NCBI RefSeq assembly: GCF_028502605.1
Contig: NC_079235.1
Location: 4,617,290-4,681,289 of the forward strand
Reading direction: 5' to 3'
Origin: Trichoderma breve
Taxonomy: Eukaryota > Ascomycota > Sordariomycetes > Hypocreales > Hypocreaceae
Length of the DNA: 64,000 nucleotides
Positions within the stretch are counted from its first letter, which is position 1. Every line of letters starts with the position of its first letter. The translations under genes and the position numbers were made by a program. Under the pieces are notes generated by a model. That model searched no databases, had not been told where the DNA came from, and worked only from the letters and a program-made list of their open reading frames with translations. This document shows positions 33,657 to 45,744 of this stretch, piece after piece.

Positions 33657-34424
33657 AGTTGGATATCCAGAATAAAATGCAGGTAGGAAGTGTTGATCGT
33701 AAATAATTAGAAACGGACAGTTTTTGTAATACGTGTCCCCTCTTGCCTTCCTGGCAGTTTTGGAAACCCCGCATTAGCAGCAGGGACTGTCACTATTTAG
33801 CAGACAGGAAACCCCCGACGGATTAATCACTCCTTCAGGATTGGGTGGAAAGTATAGAATTGTGACTGGGTAGGATGCAGAATTACAGAATATATCGTGA
33901 CTTTAGGCAGCTGCCAAGATAATCTATTAAAAGCAACAGGCAGTATATCTTATGTAAAACAGCAGATGTGTGATGCACTAGAAATTTTCGCGTATTCAGT
34001 AATATTAACCTGAGTAAATAAATTTGTACAATATCTAGGCCATTAATTTGTGATTGACTTTCTTATTTTCTACCTTGATGTATCAATAGGTGGTGTGCAG
34101 AATGCGGGGAAAATAGATTGAAGATTAATTGCCGATCGATCGCTCTTTAACAATTACACCACAGTTGCTCAATTAGATGCTTCTTGCTTGCGCGATGTAG
34201 CCATAGAATAGCCGTTATCTTTCCTATTGGTTTATTATTTCATCCGGATCGTCTCTATATAAGAGCCTAAACTCGTCTTCGGAATATTCTTTCGGAGTTT
34301 CAGATCGAAAGCATGTCCTTCGATGTCTTTCTCAGTGCGTTTATAAGGGTCAGATAGTGCCCCAAAACTGATGAGTTATTGAGGATCGCATTATGTGTAT
34401 ATCTACTCAAGGCAGCCTACAAAC
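33657..34424. promoter_or_regulatory. divergent promoter spacer, HET / GH43
   Basis: A 768 bp AT-rich spacer. A TATATAA box lies at 34256-34262 and a reversed CCAAT-like CTATTGG near 34223, ahead of the GH43 gene. A short out-of-frame upstream ATG at 34393 overlaps the GH43 start. Confidence 0.45.
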
Positions 34425-36176
34425 ATGTTTCTACGCCATATCAAAGCAATGAGATACTGGGGTTGCTGTCTTACGCTATTTGGCTCAATTGCACAGACAA
34501 CAGCACACAATTCTTCTTACTTTAATCCCGTCCTCGCCGGCTGGCATTCCGATCCCTCATGCACTGTTGTTGATGATACATTCTATTGTGTTACATCGAC
34601 TTTCATATCTTTCCCTGGGCTCCCTATTTATGCTTCTAAAGATTTGGTCGACTGGAAGCTAGTAAGTCATGCCTGGAATCGTGAAAGCCAGCTTCCCGGC
34701 GCCAGTTGGGGCACCCCGGATCAGCAAAACGGTATGTACGCAGCGACGATTCGACACCACGACGGTGAATTTTTTGTCATTTGCCAGTACTTGAATGCAC
34801 CGGAGGGCAACATCGGCGTTATTTTCAAGAGCTTAGATCCTTACAGCAATGTTGCCTGGAGCGATCCGGTACGATTCAAGCCTTCGAATATCGATCCCGA
34901 CTTGTTCTGGGATGACGATGGTAAAGTCTACTCGGTAATGGCAGGGATCACTCTCCAGGAGATTGACCTCGAGACGGGGGATTTGAGTCAACCGCCTCTA
35001 AGCGTTTGGAACGGCACCGGTGGAACATATCCTGAAGGACCCCACCTTTATAAGAAGGATGATTGGTATTACCTCATGATCGCAGAAGGTGGTACGGAGC
35101 TCAATCATTCCATTACAATCGCACGGTCACGGAATATCAATGGTCCATATGACAGCTACGTTAATAACCCTATCCTCACTGCTCGAGGTACGGATGACTA
35201 TTTCCAGACTGTCGGCCATGGAGACCTCTTCCAAGACCAAGAGGGCAATTGGTGGGGAATGTGCCTCTCCACACGTTCTGGTCCAGACTGGAGCATCTAT
35301 CCTATGGGACGAGAGGCGGTACTCTTCCCAGCAACGTGGAACAAGGATGAATGGCCAATATTGCAACGCGTAAAGGGAAAAATGAACGGATGGCGCTTGC
35401 CACCGCGAAATCGCGATATTCCTGGAACGGGGCCTTTCAATGATGACCCTGATCGATATGAATTCCGTCTAAATAGCACAATCCCACCCAATCTTGTATA
35501 TTGGCGTGTCCCACGTCAAGATACCATCACCACCTCGAACAATGGCCTGCGGATAGTACCAAGTCGAAGCAATTTGACCGGCGTCATTGCTGCCTCAAAT
35601 TCAGAGGCAGACCTTTCATTGAGTGGCCGACGTGGTCTCTCTTTCATCGGCAGACGACAAACACATACCATTTTTGACGCTAGTGTTGATCTATCTTTCT
35701 CCCCTAAGGAAATCGATCAGGAGGCTGGTGTTACCATGTTCCTCACCCAGTTTAATCACGTTGATTTGGGTCTTGTCCTTCTTCAAAATGATGATACCGC
35801 CAAGCCGAGTCTCTTTCTTCGCTTCCGAGCTGTCAGTGGAGGTTCCACTGTGGACTACTTATTGACAAGACTGCCAGACCATTGGGGAAACGGCTCTTTG
35901 CGTCTCGAGATTCAGGCACATAATACAACTCATTTCACGTTTTCAGCTATGCCATCGTCAGAACCACATAACAGAATCACGGTGGGTGCTGCCTCGGGAT
36001 CACTACTAAGTGGAAACACAGGTCCATTTACGGGAAGTCTAGTCGGCATGTTTGCGACCTGCAATGGAGCTGGGAATAACAATACCTGTCCAGATGGGGG
36101 TAACGCTTATTTTCAAAATTGGGAATATACAGGAATAGCTCAATATATATCCAATGAAACGGCTATCTTACTATAG
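34425..36176 (+). CDS. secreted GH43 family beta-xylosidase / arabinofuranosidase-like enzyme
   Basis: Single exon, 583 residues from the ATG at 34425; an ATG at 34449 would also give a clean signal peptide (MRYWGCCLTLFGSIAQTTA). The five-bladed GH43 propeller begins FNPVLAGWHSDPSC, whose Asp is the general base. SNIDPDLFWDDDGKVYSV gives the pKa-modulating Asp and TYPEGPHLYKKDDWYYLM the acid Glu. The last ~200 residues are the C-terminal concanavalin-like beta-sandwich found in GH43 beta-xylosidases. Several N-glycosylation sequons are present. It should act outside the cell on xylan side chains or xylo-oligosaccharides. All catalytic residues are intact. Confidence 0.93.
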   Translation: MFLRHIKAMRYWGCCLTLFGSIAQTTAHNSSYFNPVLAGWHSDPSCTVVDDTFYCVTSTFISFPGLPIYASKDLVDWKLVSHAWNRESQLPGASWGTPDQQNGMYAATIRHHDGEFFVICQYLNAPEGNIGVIFKSLDPYSNVAWSDPVRFKPSNIDPDLFWDDDGKVYSVMAGITLQEIDLETGDLSQPPLSVWNGTGGTYPEGPHLYKKDDWYYLMIAEGGTELNHSITIARSRNINGPYDSYVNNPILTARGTDDYFQTVGHGDLFQDQEGNWWGMCLSTRSGPDWSIYPMGREAVLFPATWNKDEWPILQRVKGKMNGWRLPPRNRDIPGTGPFNDDPDRYEFRLNSTIPPNLVYWRVPRQDTITTSNNGLRIVPSRSNLTGVIAASNSEADLSLSGRRGLSFIGRRQTHTIFDASVDLSFSPKEIDQEAGVTMFLTQFNHVDLGLVLLQNDDTAKPSLFLRFRAVSGGSTVDYLLTRLPDHWGNGSLRLEIQAHNTTHFTFSAMPSSEPHNRITVGAASGSLLSGNTGPFTGSLVGMFATCNGAGNNNTCPDGGNAYFQNWEYTGIAQYISNETAILL

Positions 36177-37427
36177 TAGTGGTTATATAGTAATTTACAT
36201 CCTGAACTGTTCCATTTACTTTTGCACAATGGAAACACACCCGATGCTGCACGCTCAGTTACTAGTATGCTAATGCTGACATCCAATACAGACATCGCAT
36301 ACCCTGAGTTACATGTTACAACTTCATATTGCTGACTTCTTACTCTCCAGTTACTCAAGTAATCAGCGGAATAACCCTATTAATACCTCATTTAGATGGG
36401 ATTTCCCGCCTTCCAACCAATGTGATAATTCATTGATATGAACTGAGCCGTTCAACCTTTCTCAGGCTTCGTTGGAGATTGGTGAGTACTGAGCTGAAAG
36501 CGCAAATAACTACACAGAGGCGTAGATGGAGCTATTACCAGAATCGACATTTTAGGGAGGATGAATGATTTGCACATTGACTTCCTATTGTGAATGTACA
36601 TCGCAAACGCGCCGTGCTAGTCAGTCATTCAATGTACATAAATTAGTGATGAAGTCCCTTAGGCGATTGGTTTCTGTCTCCGGCTGGTACTTCTTCTCTG
36701 GGTCAAGCCGGGTTGCCACATCCTCACACCATCTTGCAGTCCAACCCAGCCTCTACGGCTGCAATCTCGCCCTACACTACTTTTTACGCAAAGAAAAACT
36801 AACGCAAGTTTCGAACCATCACTAACAATACGATTAGTTCGGTTTTCCATTGGCGTGTGCCCATATTTATCTTCTCCTGGTAGGAAATCGTCTTGTCAGA
36901 ACTGATACAGAGCTCGCACAATAATATCACACGAGCACACCACCGAACGTAAAGCGGTATTCCTTGCCATATTTCGCTGTGTAAGAAAGCAATAGCATCT
37001 CACCCAACGTTGCTAGCGCGTTCTGAACATCAGCCGCACCTCCCTCTTCGGCAACTTTCTGTGCTTTCAGAAATAGGGACGGGCATGATACTAGGGGGTA
37101 TAAAGAGAATGGAGCGAAATGGAGGGAAACAAGGCAAAATCAGACATGAAGTGGTTTAGAGGTGATTCGCTATTTGTGGAATAAGTCCTTTGGGAAAGTA
37201 AAAAGTAAATCCGTGCAGGCAAGCGTCAAACCCTTCTTAGCACTGGCGACACGTGAGAGCTGTAATAAAATGTATCCAAGGCCAAGTTTCTCTACTTCAC
37301 ACCTAGACTTAAGAGGTACTTTGTGCTTAGCAAATTCCCGCCTGTACCTAAGCATCAGTATTAAATCCGTTACGGATTATTTTGAGACAGGTAACGCACT
37401 GTTGACAAAGTACGAAAGGTTTGGCCT
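36177..37427. other. intergenic spacer with coding relics
   Basis: About 1.25 kb. The minus strand around 37080-36940 and 36780-36640 shows two short protein-like stretches, annotated separately. The rest is AT-rich and featureless. A plus-strand 127-codon frame at 37162-37545 overlaps the methyltransferase gene antisense and is treated as chance. Confidence 0.4.
36640..37090 (-). pseudogene. broken coding remnant, family unrecognised
   Basis: A minus-strand frame near 37080-36940 reads FLKAQKVAEEGGADVQNA, continues LATLGEMLLLSYTAKYGKEY and ends at a stop. Further along, near 36760-36640, RWCEDVATRLDPEKKYQPET and NRLRDFITNL appear in one frame, preceded by EIAAVEAGLDCK in another. The amphipathic, charged composition looks like former coding sequence broken by frameshifts and stops. 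I do not recognise it. It could also be unspliced exons of an unannotated gene. Confidence 0.3.
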
Positions 37428-38477
37428 TCAACTGGTTAATACAACTTGCTTTCTTGCAATTATACTTACAGGTGTCCAATATAACGCGCCCCCCTTCTTA
37501 TATGACTTCATAAGTTTTGACAAGGCCTCCTCTGCTTCAATATGACGAGATGAAGACACACTGCCTTCCTTACTAGTACCAATAGATCTTAGAAGTTCAT
37601 TATACCCACACACATACGTCCTTGTCACAAGAGGCACCAGCGATTGAGAGAAGCAACCCACTCCAACATCTATACCAAACATCCCTTGCTCTTCCAAACG
37701 GTTCGGTATTTCCTCAATCCACCTGTGCACAAGCGTCATTATTCTCAACAAGGTGATTAATAAGGCTGCTGACTTACTTGGAATCTATTTTCATAGACTG
37801 CAAAATTGAACTCATTATTTCCCAAAACGCGACAGCTTCTACTCCAGTGGTCAGAGTCTTTCCTATATCCGCCTCATCCCATTGGAGATAACCGCCAGGT
37901 TCTACACACAGTTGTATTGTCAGAAGACTTATCCAAAGGACGAACAAAAAGCCAAACTCACTTAACAGCTGTGTTGCATGGTGAATCAAACGATTGGTTT
38001 CGTTATTTCTCACAATGCACGACCAGAGTCGCATATGAACTACATCATATTTTCCAACAAGCTCCCTAGGGACTTGGCTGAATGCGTCCATAATAGACAA
38101 TGTGACATTGTTGGGCAAAGCAGACTCATGAGGAAATTGGTCATCCGATATATCAAAGCCATCCAATTGCACAGTTGGAGAGCATTGAGACGCCACATCC
38201 AGAAGCCATATGCTTTCACAGTTAATGATTGATCTAGTCATGTAATGATGAGAGGACTAACCCTGTCCCTGTTCCAATTTCGGCGATCTTCATGTCGGGC
38301 GACATTGGTATTTTCGGATTTAGTGTATAGCCATTATACATACTAAACAAAAGATGTAGTGAATCTAGCCTAATGAGATTGAGTAGCGGCTTTACCTGCG
38401 TCCCATCTTGAAAGCTTTACGTACCTAATAGATGCGTTCAGATCTCGCCCTAGAACATAGCTATCAAATGTTGCCAT
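37428..38477 (-). CDS. SAM-dependent methyltransferase
   Basis: Five exons on the minus strand, starting at the ATG at 38477 (MATFDSYVLGRDLNASIR). Introns fall after SI(R), after motif I (IAEIGTGTG, then IWLLDVAS), after LLK and after DSK, and each restores the frame. Motif I is IGTGTG, followed by DGFDISDDQFP, VTLSIMDAF, YDVVHMRLWS and KPGGYLQWDEAD. This order is typical of fungal UMTA/LaeA-like class I methyltransferases found in many metabolite clusters. The end is GALYWTPVSIIARK. The substrate is unknown. It lies ~20 kb from the NRPS core with unrelated genes between, so a link is only possible. Confidence 0.85.
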
Positions 38478-40305
38478 AGTTGAAGATAACAATGTGCAGG
38501 GGGGAAAAGGGCGAAATAACTCGGGATATTTGTTTAGTGAGAGTAGCAGAGAAGTTAATATTGGAAGCTGCTACCTTTTATAATATTTCTAGATACAAAA
38601 GGCATGTAACCCACGACACAGACTGGTCTTACTGATATTAGCCGCATCAGCTGATATAAGCTGAGTTATGACGAAGACTATGACCTCGTAGTCTGGCAAT
38701 ACGCCACTGCGTAAGCTATTGTTCAAGCCGGTAGCTTAAGTATTTGAGTCTGAGAGTGCGAACGAAATGACCCGCTGGGGATTTGTAAAGGGATGCATAA
38801 GCTTACAACAATTAAGAGCTTAAAGTTAATATATCGTCGTGGCTAATGAATTGATGAGAGCCCGGCAAATACTCACAAGAGGCATATATTAATCGTGGCT
38901 TGTCTGCTTTCCTCCCGACATCTGCCTGTGTGTTCTGTTTCTATCCCTTGTCTTTGCTATAGTCAATTTAGCCCACGCTGACTAGGTAGACGAGATGACC
39001 TTGATGAAACAGAATGGCCTTGGTCAAGCCAGATGCTCTTAATCTTACTAGATGAGCTTCATCGAACAAGATGCCCTTGATGAAACAGCATGATATTGGG
39101 TCCACTTAGATGAGCTTGCTTAATCTGGGCGATCCTAGCCCATAGCTGATATTGAATAGCTGACCGTAATTTTTCGGTAGCTGTATTGCATAATTCAGTT
39201 TCCATCTTTTTCACGTTCTTTAGGCTAGCCTTCCACTAGTACCAAACCGAGTGAGAATAGTCGGACCTAAAGCCTCCGAAAATGTTACCAAACAAAATTA
39301 CGCCTTGTCTTTGTGTCTCGTAGACAGTAGCACTATCAAGAGATTCGAGTAGTTAATGGTTAGCATCGGGATACAATGCTCCGTCTCTATTTACCATTGA
39401 ACTTGTTTGCCAGTCTTCTAGAACTCTATAAATAGGTAATGGTGGGACTACCTGAACCATGTAGTACATATTGCATTCACGATCAACATGTTGAATACTC
39501 TATTTAACTGTTATGCATAGCCAACTCAGCTTGAGCATATGTCAATCACGGATCTTGAAGTAGTTAACTTCTGTCGCTTATTTACATACCAGTTCAGTAT
39601 TTTTACAGATTGTATTAAAGCATTATTTCCCATAGAGACACTTGCCGCAACCCAATCATTTGGCCACTGTCTGCAGGTCATTCGAAAACGAAGTGACTAA
39701 TGAACATCTAATATGCTTCGTCTGTATTTGGCTTAGTAGAGATAGGGATATCCCTACTAACAATTCGTCTCTTCTCCATCTACTCATTGAAGAAGCCGAT
39801 AATAACTTCCCATAAGTTAACTTTCATGACTTGGTGGGATCAGGGTAGCCAAACCTCTACTTCTTTAAACAACGCCAGCGCAATTAGACTCGATCTTGCT
39901 GTTTAATCAGCAATTGTTGCCCCCTCCTGGCGCTATCTACCAATTATACCTGCCTCTTCATTTACCGCGCTTTTTGTTGTCGTTCAACAATATTCCTACC
40001 TTGATTTCAATAGGATTCATAGACGGATATATCGGTATATTGGAGGCGCTTCCAGTCGCAAACTAATTATGAACATATCATCGAAGATGGCCCACACTAG
40101 GAACACCAAATCCTCAAAAAAGACCCAGTGGCTAAAAGAGGGCTAGTGAACGGATAACATAACGTCAAATCCTCTGAAACTAGCTTTCCCTTCGTTGGAA
40201 TGCTGCACATTCGAACCAGAACGCTTCCTGGGCTCACCAATTCACGCGACAAGTGTGTATGCATGGTATTGATAGACAACGCAACGCTCGGTCGAATCGC
40301 TTATT
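38478..40305. other. long AT-rich gene desert
   Basis: About 1.8 kb with many stops in all frames and imperfect internal repetition (38992-39115). It resembles a decayed repeat or transposon, but no transposase, integrase or terminal repeat could be recognised. Confidence 0.4.
38992..39115. repeat. degenerate local repeats
   Basis: Two imperfect copies of a segment like CCTTGATGAAACAG-ATG, and two of AGATGAGCTT, are interspersed over ~120 bp. This suggests an eroded tandem duplication. Confidence 0.4.
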
Positions 40306-41543
40306 TCATGTTACATTGTGCGCCTCGGCTCGATATATTGGAGGAGGATCCATGACAAGGACATCCAAGGACGCCTTTAAGTACTATTCAACACCATGCG
40401 TTGTTAGAATCCTTAACCAACTGCGCTATTCATTTGAACGTACCTGTATCGAGCCTTCTACGCCATTAGATATGCCAACTATAACTTCGACGGCATAGCC
40501 AACTTTTAGCAAGCAGGAATTCGATGACGGCCGCGACTGCATGACAACAAATATTCCCCAGGCTCCCAGGTCCAGCTCAAAATGCTCCGAGTTAATCGGC
40601 ACGGCCCCTTTTATATTATTGCCAAGTCGCGTATCTGCCATGCTTTTCCATGTATATCGTAACAGAGCAGATATCGCCGCCTGCATTTGTATTTCTACAC
40701 TCCGGACGTAGATATGAGCCCCTTGCATTAACTCTTGCGGGGTATGGAGCACCAATCTCACCGGCGTCCCCCGTCCACGAGTTAGAACTGGTGGCTCTGG
40801 CAGAATTACCTCCATCTGCAAGGACGGAGAGTATATAGGCGGATATTCAGCACGGCCAAACCCAACAAGCTCTCGGGAGGCACTTTCGAAGTTTTGGCTT
40901 AGCTTGTCGACGGAAAGTGCAACAATACAGGATGCTGCGAAGTTGTTGACAACAGGGTTACAGCTGAAAGGAAGTTCCTGCCTGACTCTATTAGTTCGGG
41001 TTATCTTCCCGACGATACGTCGCTCCACTGTAGCAGATAGCCAATAGGTCGATTTTATCTGGAGTTTCCCATCATTGGCCGATACTGATGACGGTAGCTG
41101 GCAGGAGTTCTCGCACGCACAATTAAGGGTAAGCGGAAACGTGAATTCTATGGGGCACAGAAAGACGCAGTTGCCGACATCATCATTGACAGATGCTGAT
41201 TGCAAGATTTTGAGGTCCTCGGATTGTTCAAACAGCTAAATGGTGAGTTAGCAACATAGAGGATAGTTTGATGATGCACCTACTATATGATTATACTCAT
41301 TGGTACAATAGGTGTTGACATCAGGATAGACTTTGACGGTCAATCTACCTGTGAGGGTAATGATTCTGAGCCAAGACTCTTATATCTTCAGTCTGCACTA
41401 CATTACTCACCAAAAAATCTTGCTTTGATCCTAAAGAGACTTTTAAAAGAACATCCCCGTATCTCTAATATTCCTCGCAGCGGATCGCCTGGACGGAAAG
41501 AAGACGGACCATTTTCGTCGTCTATTTGTAGTGCTAACTTCAT
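40306..41543 (-). CDS. arrestin-like N-terminal domain protein
   Basis: Minus-strand gene, best read as four exons from the ATG at 41543. The first exon gives MKLALQIDDENG, then FRPGDPLRGILEIRG, the edge strands of an arrestin fold. The second gives RIITLTGRLTVKVYPD. The long third exon (to ~40441) gives LFEQSEDLKIL, EFTFPLTLN, then VEIQMQAAISALLRY and FELDLGAWG..CLLKVGYAVEVIVGI. A final short exon after a ctaac-containing intron ends ASLDVLVMDPPPIY and then AHNVT at 40306. The order matches fungal alpha-arrestin-like proteins that adapt ubiquitin ligases to membrane cargo. No PY motif is visible, so a classical Rsp5 adaptor role is unsure. It is divergently placed from the third Zn2Cys6 gene. 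Confidence 0.65.
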
Positions 41544-43002
41544 CGTTGCAGTGGCAGGTTAAAGTGGCTGAAATATTCAAGGCGATGGTATCTGCAGTAA
41601 CGCAAAAACGAGATTTTGTGATTTGCTGTAACAATTGATTTCGTAGGTGATTGAGAACGAACTCTACCCTTTTCTAAATAAGCTATGAAGTTTTACCTGT
41701 GACCTCTGTTGTGCATTTGTGACATAGCTGTCGGCTATACCGGATATACAGGTTAGGCCTCAGCTTCTTAGATGAATCGACAAGAACGCTCTTTTGACCG
41801 CCTGATTTGAGTAGCTAATGAAGATGTCATAACTTAATTTCAATTCCATATGCAACAAAAATGGGGATCTTGGTATCATTATGACACCATCACCCATCTC
41901 CAACACGATTTATTTAGCAATTGTGTCATCTATAATATCAGGGGCATGGCTGTCATGTATTTTGTTGCTCGCAGTTAGGATGCTTGAGTGGAGGTGTGTT
42001 TGGTGGGGTAGTCGGCAATGTATACCCTCTGAGGCGAAGCTTAAGCTCAGCGCGTAATATGGCGGCGCAGATGGTACTTCCTCTAGGGAAACTATTAAAG
42101 TCCCTCTCATTCCAGGCTTATCCTTTAGCTAATAAGAAAGGGCGCCGAGTGTCGAAGGTATTTAGTTATCTTTACTGCTCTCTCCGTTCTGCATATTCCC
42201 AGAAGACCCTCAGCTGCGCCATGACTTTAATTAGGTGTATTTCATCTCAGTCGTAGTCGCTATCGTCGATTGAAGGCATGAGAAGGCAGTCAGGGTATTT
42301 GCGAAATCTTCGGTTGATGGAGGAAATTGGACTTCGGATTGGAAGTAGTACGTAATGTCGTCTATTGAATCATGGGCGGCTGATTCTACTTAACTGCTCC
42401 TACCTGGTAAAGACTCATAGACTGTATTTGCTCGTACAGATTTTCTTAATGCATGCGTCATTTCGCCAGTGTGGTATCCCGTAGCCTGTGCAACATTCTC
42501 TGACTTCTTGCCATCCCATTACTTATAGTAGCATTGCAATTATTCTACCATGCGAATAAAGTTACCAATGGAACCTAGTATATTTTACATAGCATTTTCT
42601 TGAATTTACACTCCAGGCCATGGTGTGGCGATGACGTTAAGGACCGAATGATCTAGCTACGCTTTGACGCCAGCCTTCCCCTAATGGTGTTCACATGCGA
42701 TGACTTTTGCCGGTATTTCCGCTTGGGACAAGTCTGCTCAAGCGAATCCATTTATATTGGTCGGAAGCACATGACCATTGTGGCTGGACATCAAGCGATT
42801 TAAAAATTGCAACATACATATCCGCTATAAACTTCTGCTCGAAAATCATTGATGAAATTTTGTGAAATATAGCACGCCTGTTGGGAGCGTTGTTCAGGCC
42901 TATGCCCGAATTTTTTATTCCGACATTTCCGATCAGCAGAGGCGAAACCCCTACCCCTCCCAAGGATACTGCGTTGAAGGGAAGCGAGCGAAACCGTGAG
43001 GT
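41544..43002. other. spacer between arrestin-like and Zn2Cys6 genes
   Basis: About 1.46 kb, AT-rich, with scattered short frames that do not look like proteins. It should contain both promoters. No clear box or repeat is singled out. Confidence 0.4.
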
Positions 43003-45427
43003 ATGGATATCGAACACAAGCGGAAGCGGGTTGCCAAAGCCTGTCAGAAATGCAGGTCCATGAAATCAAAGGTAAACAGTCACGGTGCAGCGGCCTAATT
43101 CAACATTTCCATAGCTGTTAATGTTTTCATAGTGTGACGGACAACGGCCGGCATGCAGTAGATGTCAGGGCTACGGGTATACCTGCGTTTACCGCTTGCA
43201 GCGCCCTCGATTGCGGACTGGAACAGACGACCGCTTCAACCATAGCATTTCCGAGAGGCTACCGGACTTATGTGATGCAATACAACTACAAGAGAGATTG
43301 CTGGATCATGTTATTTCTCTCCTACCATCTGGTCCGGAACAAGAAGCGGTCCTTCTGAAGAACGCAAGTGTCAAATCGCAGCTTGACAACGCCATCTCTA
43401 GCACCAAGGCTGAAGTCTTACCGCAGGCAGTGGCTAGCGAGTCTCGTAGCAGATCACCTTCCAGCCATAGTGATCGGTCTCCAGGCTACTTGGGCGAGGT
43501 TAGCGATATTCGCTTTGTTAATCTCGTGAAAAAAATTCTGCAAACCCAAGATGGGACCGCGATGACACAAAATGATTTTGAGAGCTACGATCAAGGCGAG
43601 AGCTTATTACCGTCTAATAGGCCCTCTTGTCCCATCATCCTACTACCTGTCTTTGAGGAAGCTAAGCATTATATCAATGCTTTTTTTACCACCATCCATA
43701 TTGCTTACCCTTTTATTCCCGAGTCGCCTTTCATACAAAATTATAAGGCGCTAGAAAGTCATGACACTCCCCAGGTTCAGAGCTGCAAGAGTATCTTCGA
43801 GACAGCGCTATCATGTTAGTTATGTGTCCACAAATCTTTCTTGCTCTTATTCTAACCTTGCAGATACAATTTGCGCCATTGGGGCTTATTATAAAACTTT
43901 GCCTGGCAAGGACGAAACCGTAGGTATGCTGCACGAGAAACTTTACTCATACGCTTTAACTCTAGCACCAACTTCCAACATGGAACGATCACTCGGTCAC
44001 GTCGTACTTCTTTTGGCGAGATGCTTCTACCTCCTGGTTGTGTGCAAGACAGAAAGGTAGGTTCAATGCGTTCGTCAGATAACACAAAGATGTATTAACA
44101 GTCATAGTTGTTGGACAGTACTTGGCCAAGCAGTTCGTGTAGCTCAAAGCATTGGGCTGCACATAGAAAACGAGGAAGTAGACCATATAAAACCCGGTCA
44201 TTCCCCAGAGACCGAAAAACGGCGCCGCGTGTGGTATTCCATCTATGTATTAGATCGACTTCTTTCATTACAGCTTGGTCGCCCCCCAGCGATCCATGAT
44301 GATGATTTCAACGTCCCATTACCCACAAGAGCCAGTGACACCGAGATTGATTGGGCAGGCGAACTCATCGAAGAGAGAGACAACAGTGATGCATCGTCGG
44401 GAGACTATTTCCTCGAAGTAATTGCCTTCTCGGGAATTGTCGGGCGAGTTCTCCGCAGCCTATATCGTCCTAGGAGAAGCCATTTCGCCTCGGAAGATTT
44501 GCTCACTACGGAAGACCTCGATCGACAACTTGTGGAATGGAAATTAGCCCTCCCGAGAGCTCTTCGTTTTGATCTAGGTCATACATTTGAGCAACTACAA
44601 ACGTTCAAGAGACAGGCAAGTTCTTTTACCTCTATGATAGAACTCCAGACACTCTCGCAGTCTCAGTTTCTAATCTTTGATAGCGAAACATGCTGGCCAT
44701 AAAGTATCACCATCTCAGGGCTCTCATCTACCGCCCGTATTTGTGTCACCCGCTTCTGATGCACCTGGCCGATCCAACTGCCACCATTAGCCAGCTAGAT
44801 TGGCCGCTGATACGCTCGTACGAGAAAGCATGCATTTCGGAAGCACGGGAGACTGCACGGTTGCTACATGGGATCTCCAGCAAAGAGGAACTGGTTCATG
44901 GATTCCCATGGTGGCAGATGATATCATGCTTAGTATGCGCTAGCTCTATCTTGCTAGTATCTAGCATGTTTGCCGAAGCAACGCTTGAATTGTCGTCCGA
45001 GTTTGATACTGCCGGGCTGTCTGACGACGCAGAAACATGTCTCAAAGTTTTCGATGCCCTCAGTATAAAGTCACCAGGAGCGAGGATCGCGCGAGATATG
45101 ATGAAAGCTTTGAAAGACTGCGGGGTGAGGTTTAGTGAGTATAGCGCCGGATAATGTCGATATATTTGAAGTGCTAAATCTTTTGCAGAAGACGCTAGCA
45201 ATGGCACTCCGAGAAGTATTCAAGAGGCTGAGAAATCATTTGACAACTCTCCAGGATTTCAGAGCCATATATCTCATCCAAATACAGTGTCGACTTTACC
45301 TTATACCAGCGATTACGGGCAACATTTACCCATGCCGGGCGGCCTGGCACCAACAAATTGCTACTGGCCGGCGGAAATAGTAGACTCGATGACATGGTCG
45401 GCGCAGTTTTTTGATTTTGGTCATTGA
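43003..45427 (+). CDS. Zn2Cys6 transcription factor with fungal_trans domain
   Basis: Multi-exon plus-strand gene. The first exon starts at 43003 (MDIEHKRKRVAKACQKCRSMKSK), and an intron (gtaaac..atag) splits the zinc cluster before CDGQRPACSRCQGYGYTCVY. The exon to ~43814 contains a helical linker and FFTTIHIAYPFIPESPF, the start of the fungal_trans fold. Further exons give TICAIGAYYKTLPGK, then VLGQAVRVAQSIGLHIENEE and RRVWYSIYVLDRLLSLQLGRP, the hallmark motif. The last exon ends SAQFFDFGH at 45427. It stands ~320 bp before a co-directional SDR gene and a few kb from the NRPS, so it may be the regulator of that cluster. Confidence 0.8.
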
Positions 45428-45744
45428 AGGCGGATGTACGGATAACGAACCGGCATTTATAGCCGGCGCTTAGTAATTACCTACGGTCCATAAGCTACAT
45501 GATGGCGAGATGAGAGGGCTAAGATCTAACAGGCTACCTACATGGTATGTTTTCCGCTCACCCCGCCATTTGTTTTCCGTCTTCTCTGACAAAGTGACAG
45601 ACGTAGAGAAAGTTGATCTCTACGATCCAGTTTCCAAAATCGCATAGCCTTGGTTCTGGGCATATATACATTCTACCTATCTATGCCCAGAATCCTGCGT
45701 TTTGTTTAAGCTGCTCAGTTATTTATATTACTTCATTGCCCAAG
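45428..45744. promoter_or_regulatory. promoter of the ketoreductase-like SDR
   Basis: A 317 bp spacer with several CGG/CCG triplets (45431, 45439, 45451, 45464) that are not in 10-bp phase. An in-frame ATG at 45613 exists, but the ATG at 45745 fits the family start better. Confidence 0.4.

Noticed and set aside
37162..37545. 127-codon plus-strand ORF
   Set aside because: It overlaps the methyltransferase's last exon antisense, has no domain-like features and lacks a plausible start context.
40195..40260. GGTTCGAAT-like sequence resembling a tRNA T-arm on the minus strand
   Set aside because: Flanking bases do not pair into T, anticodon or acceptor stems.
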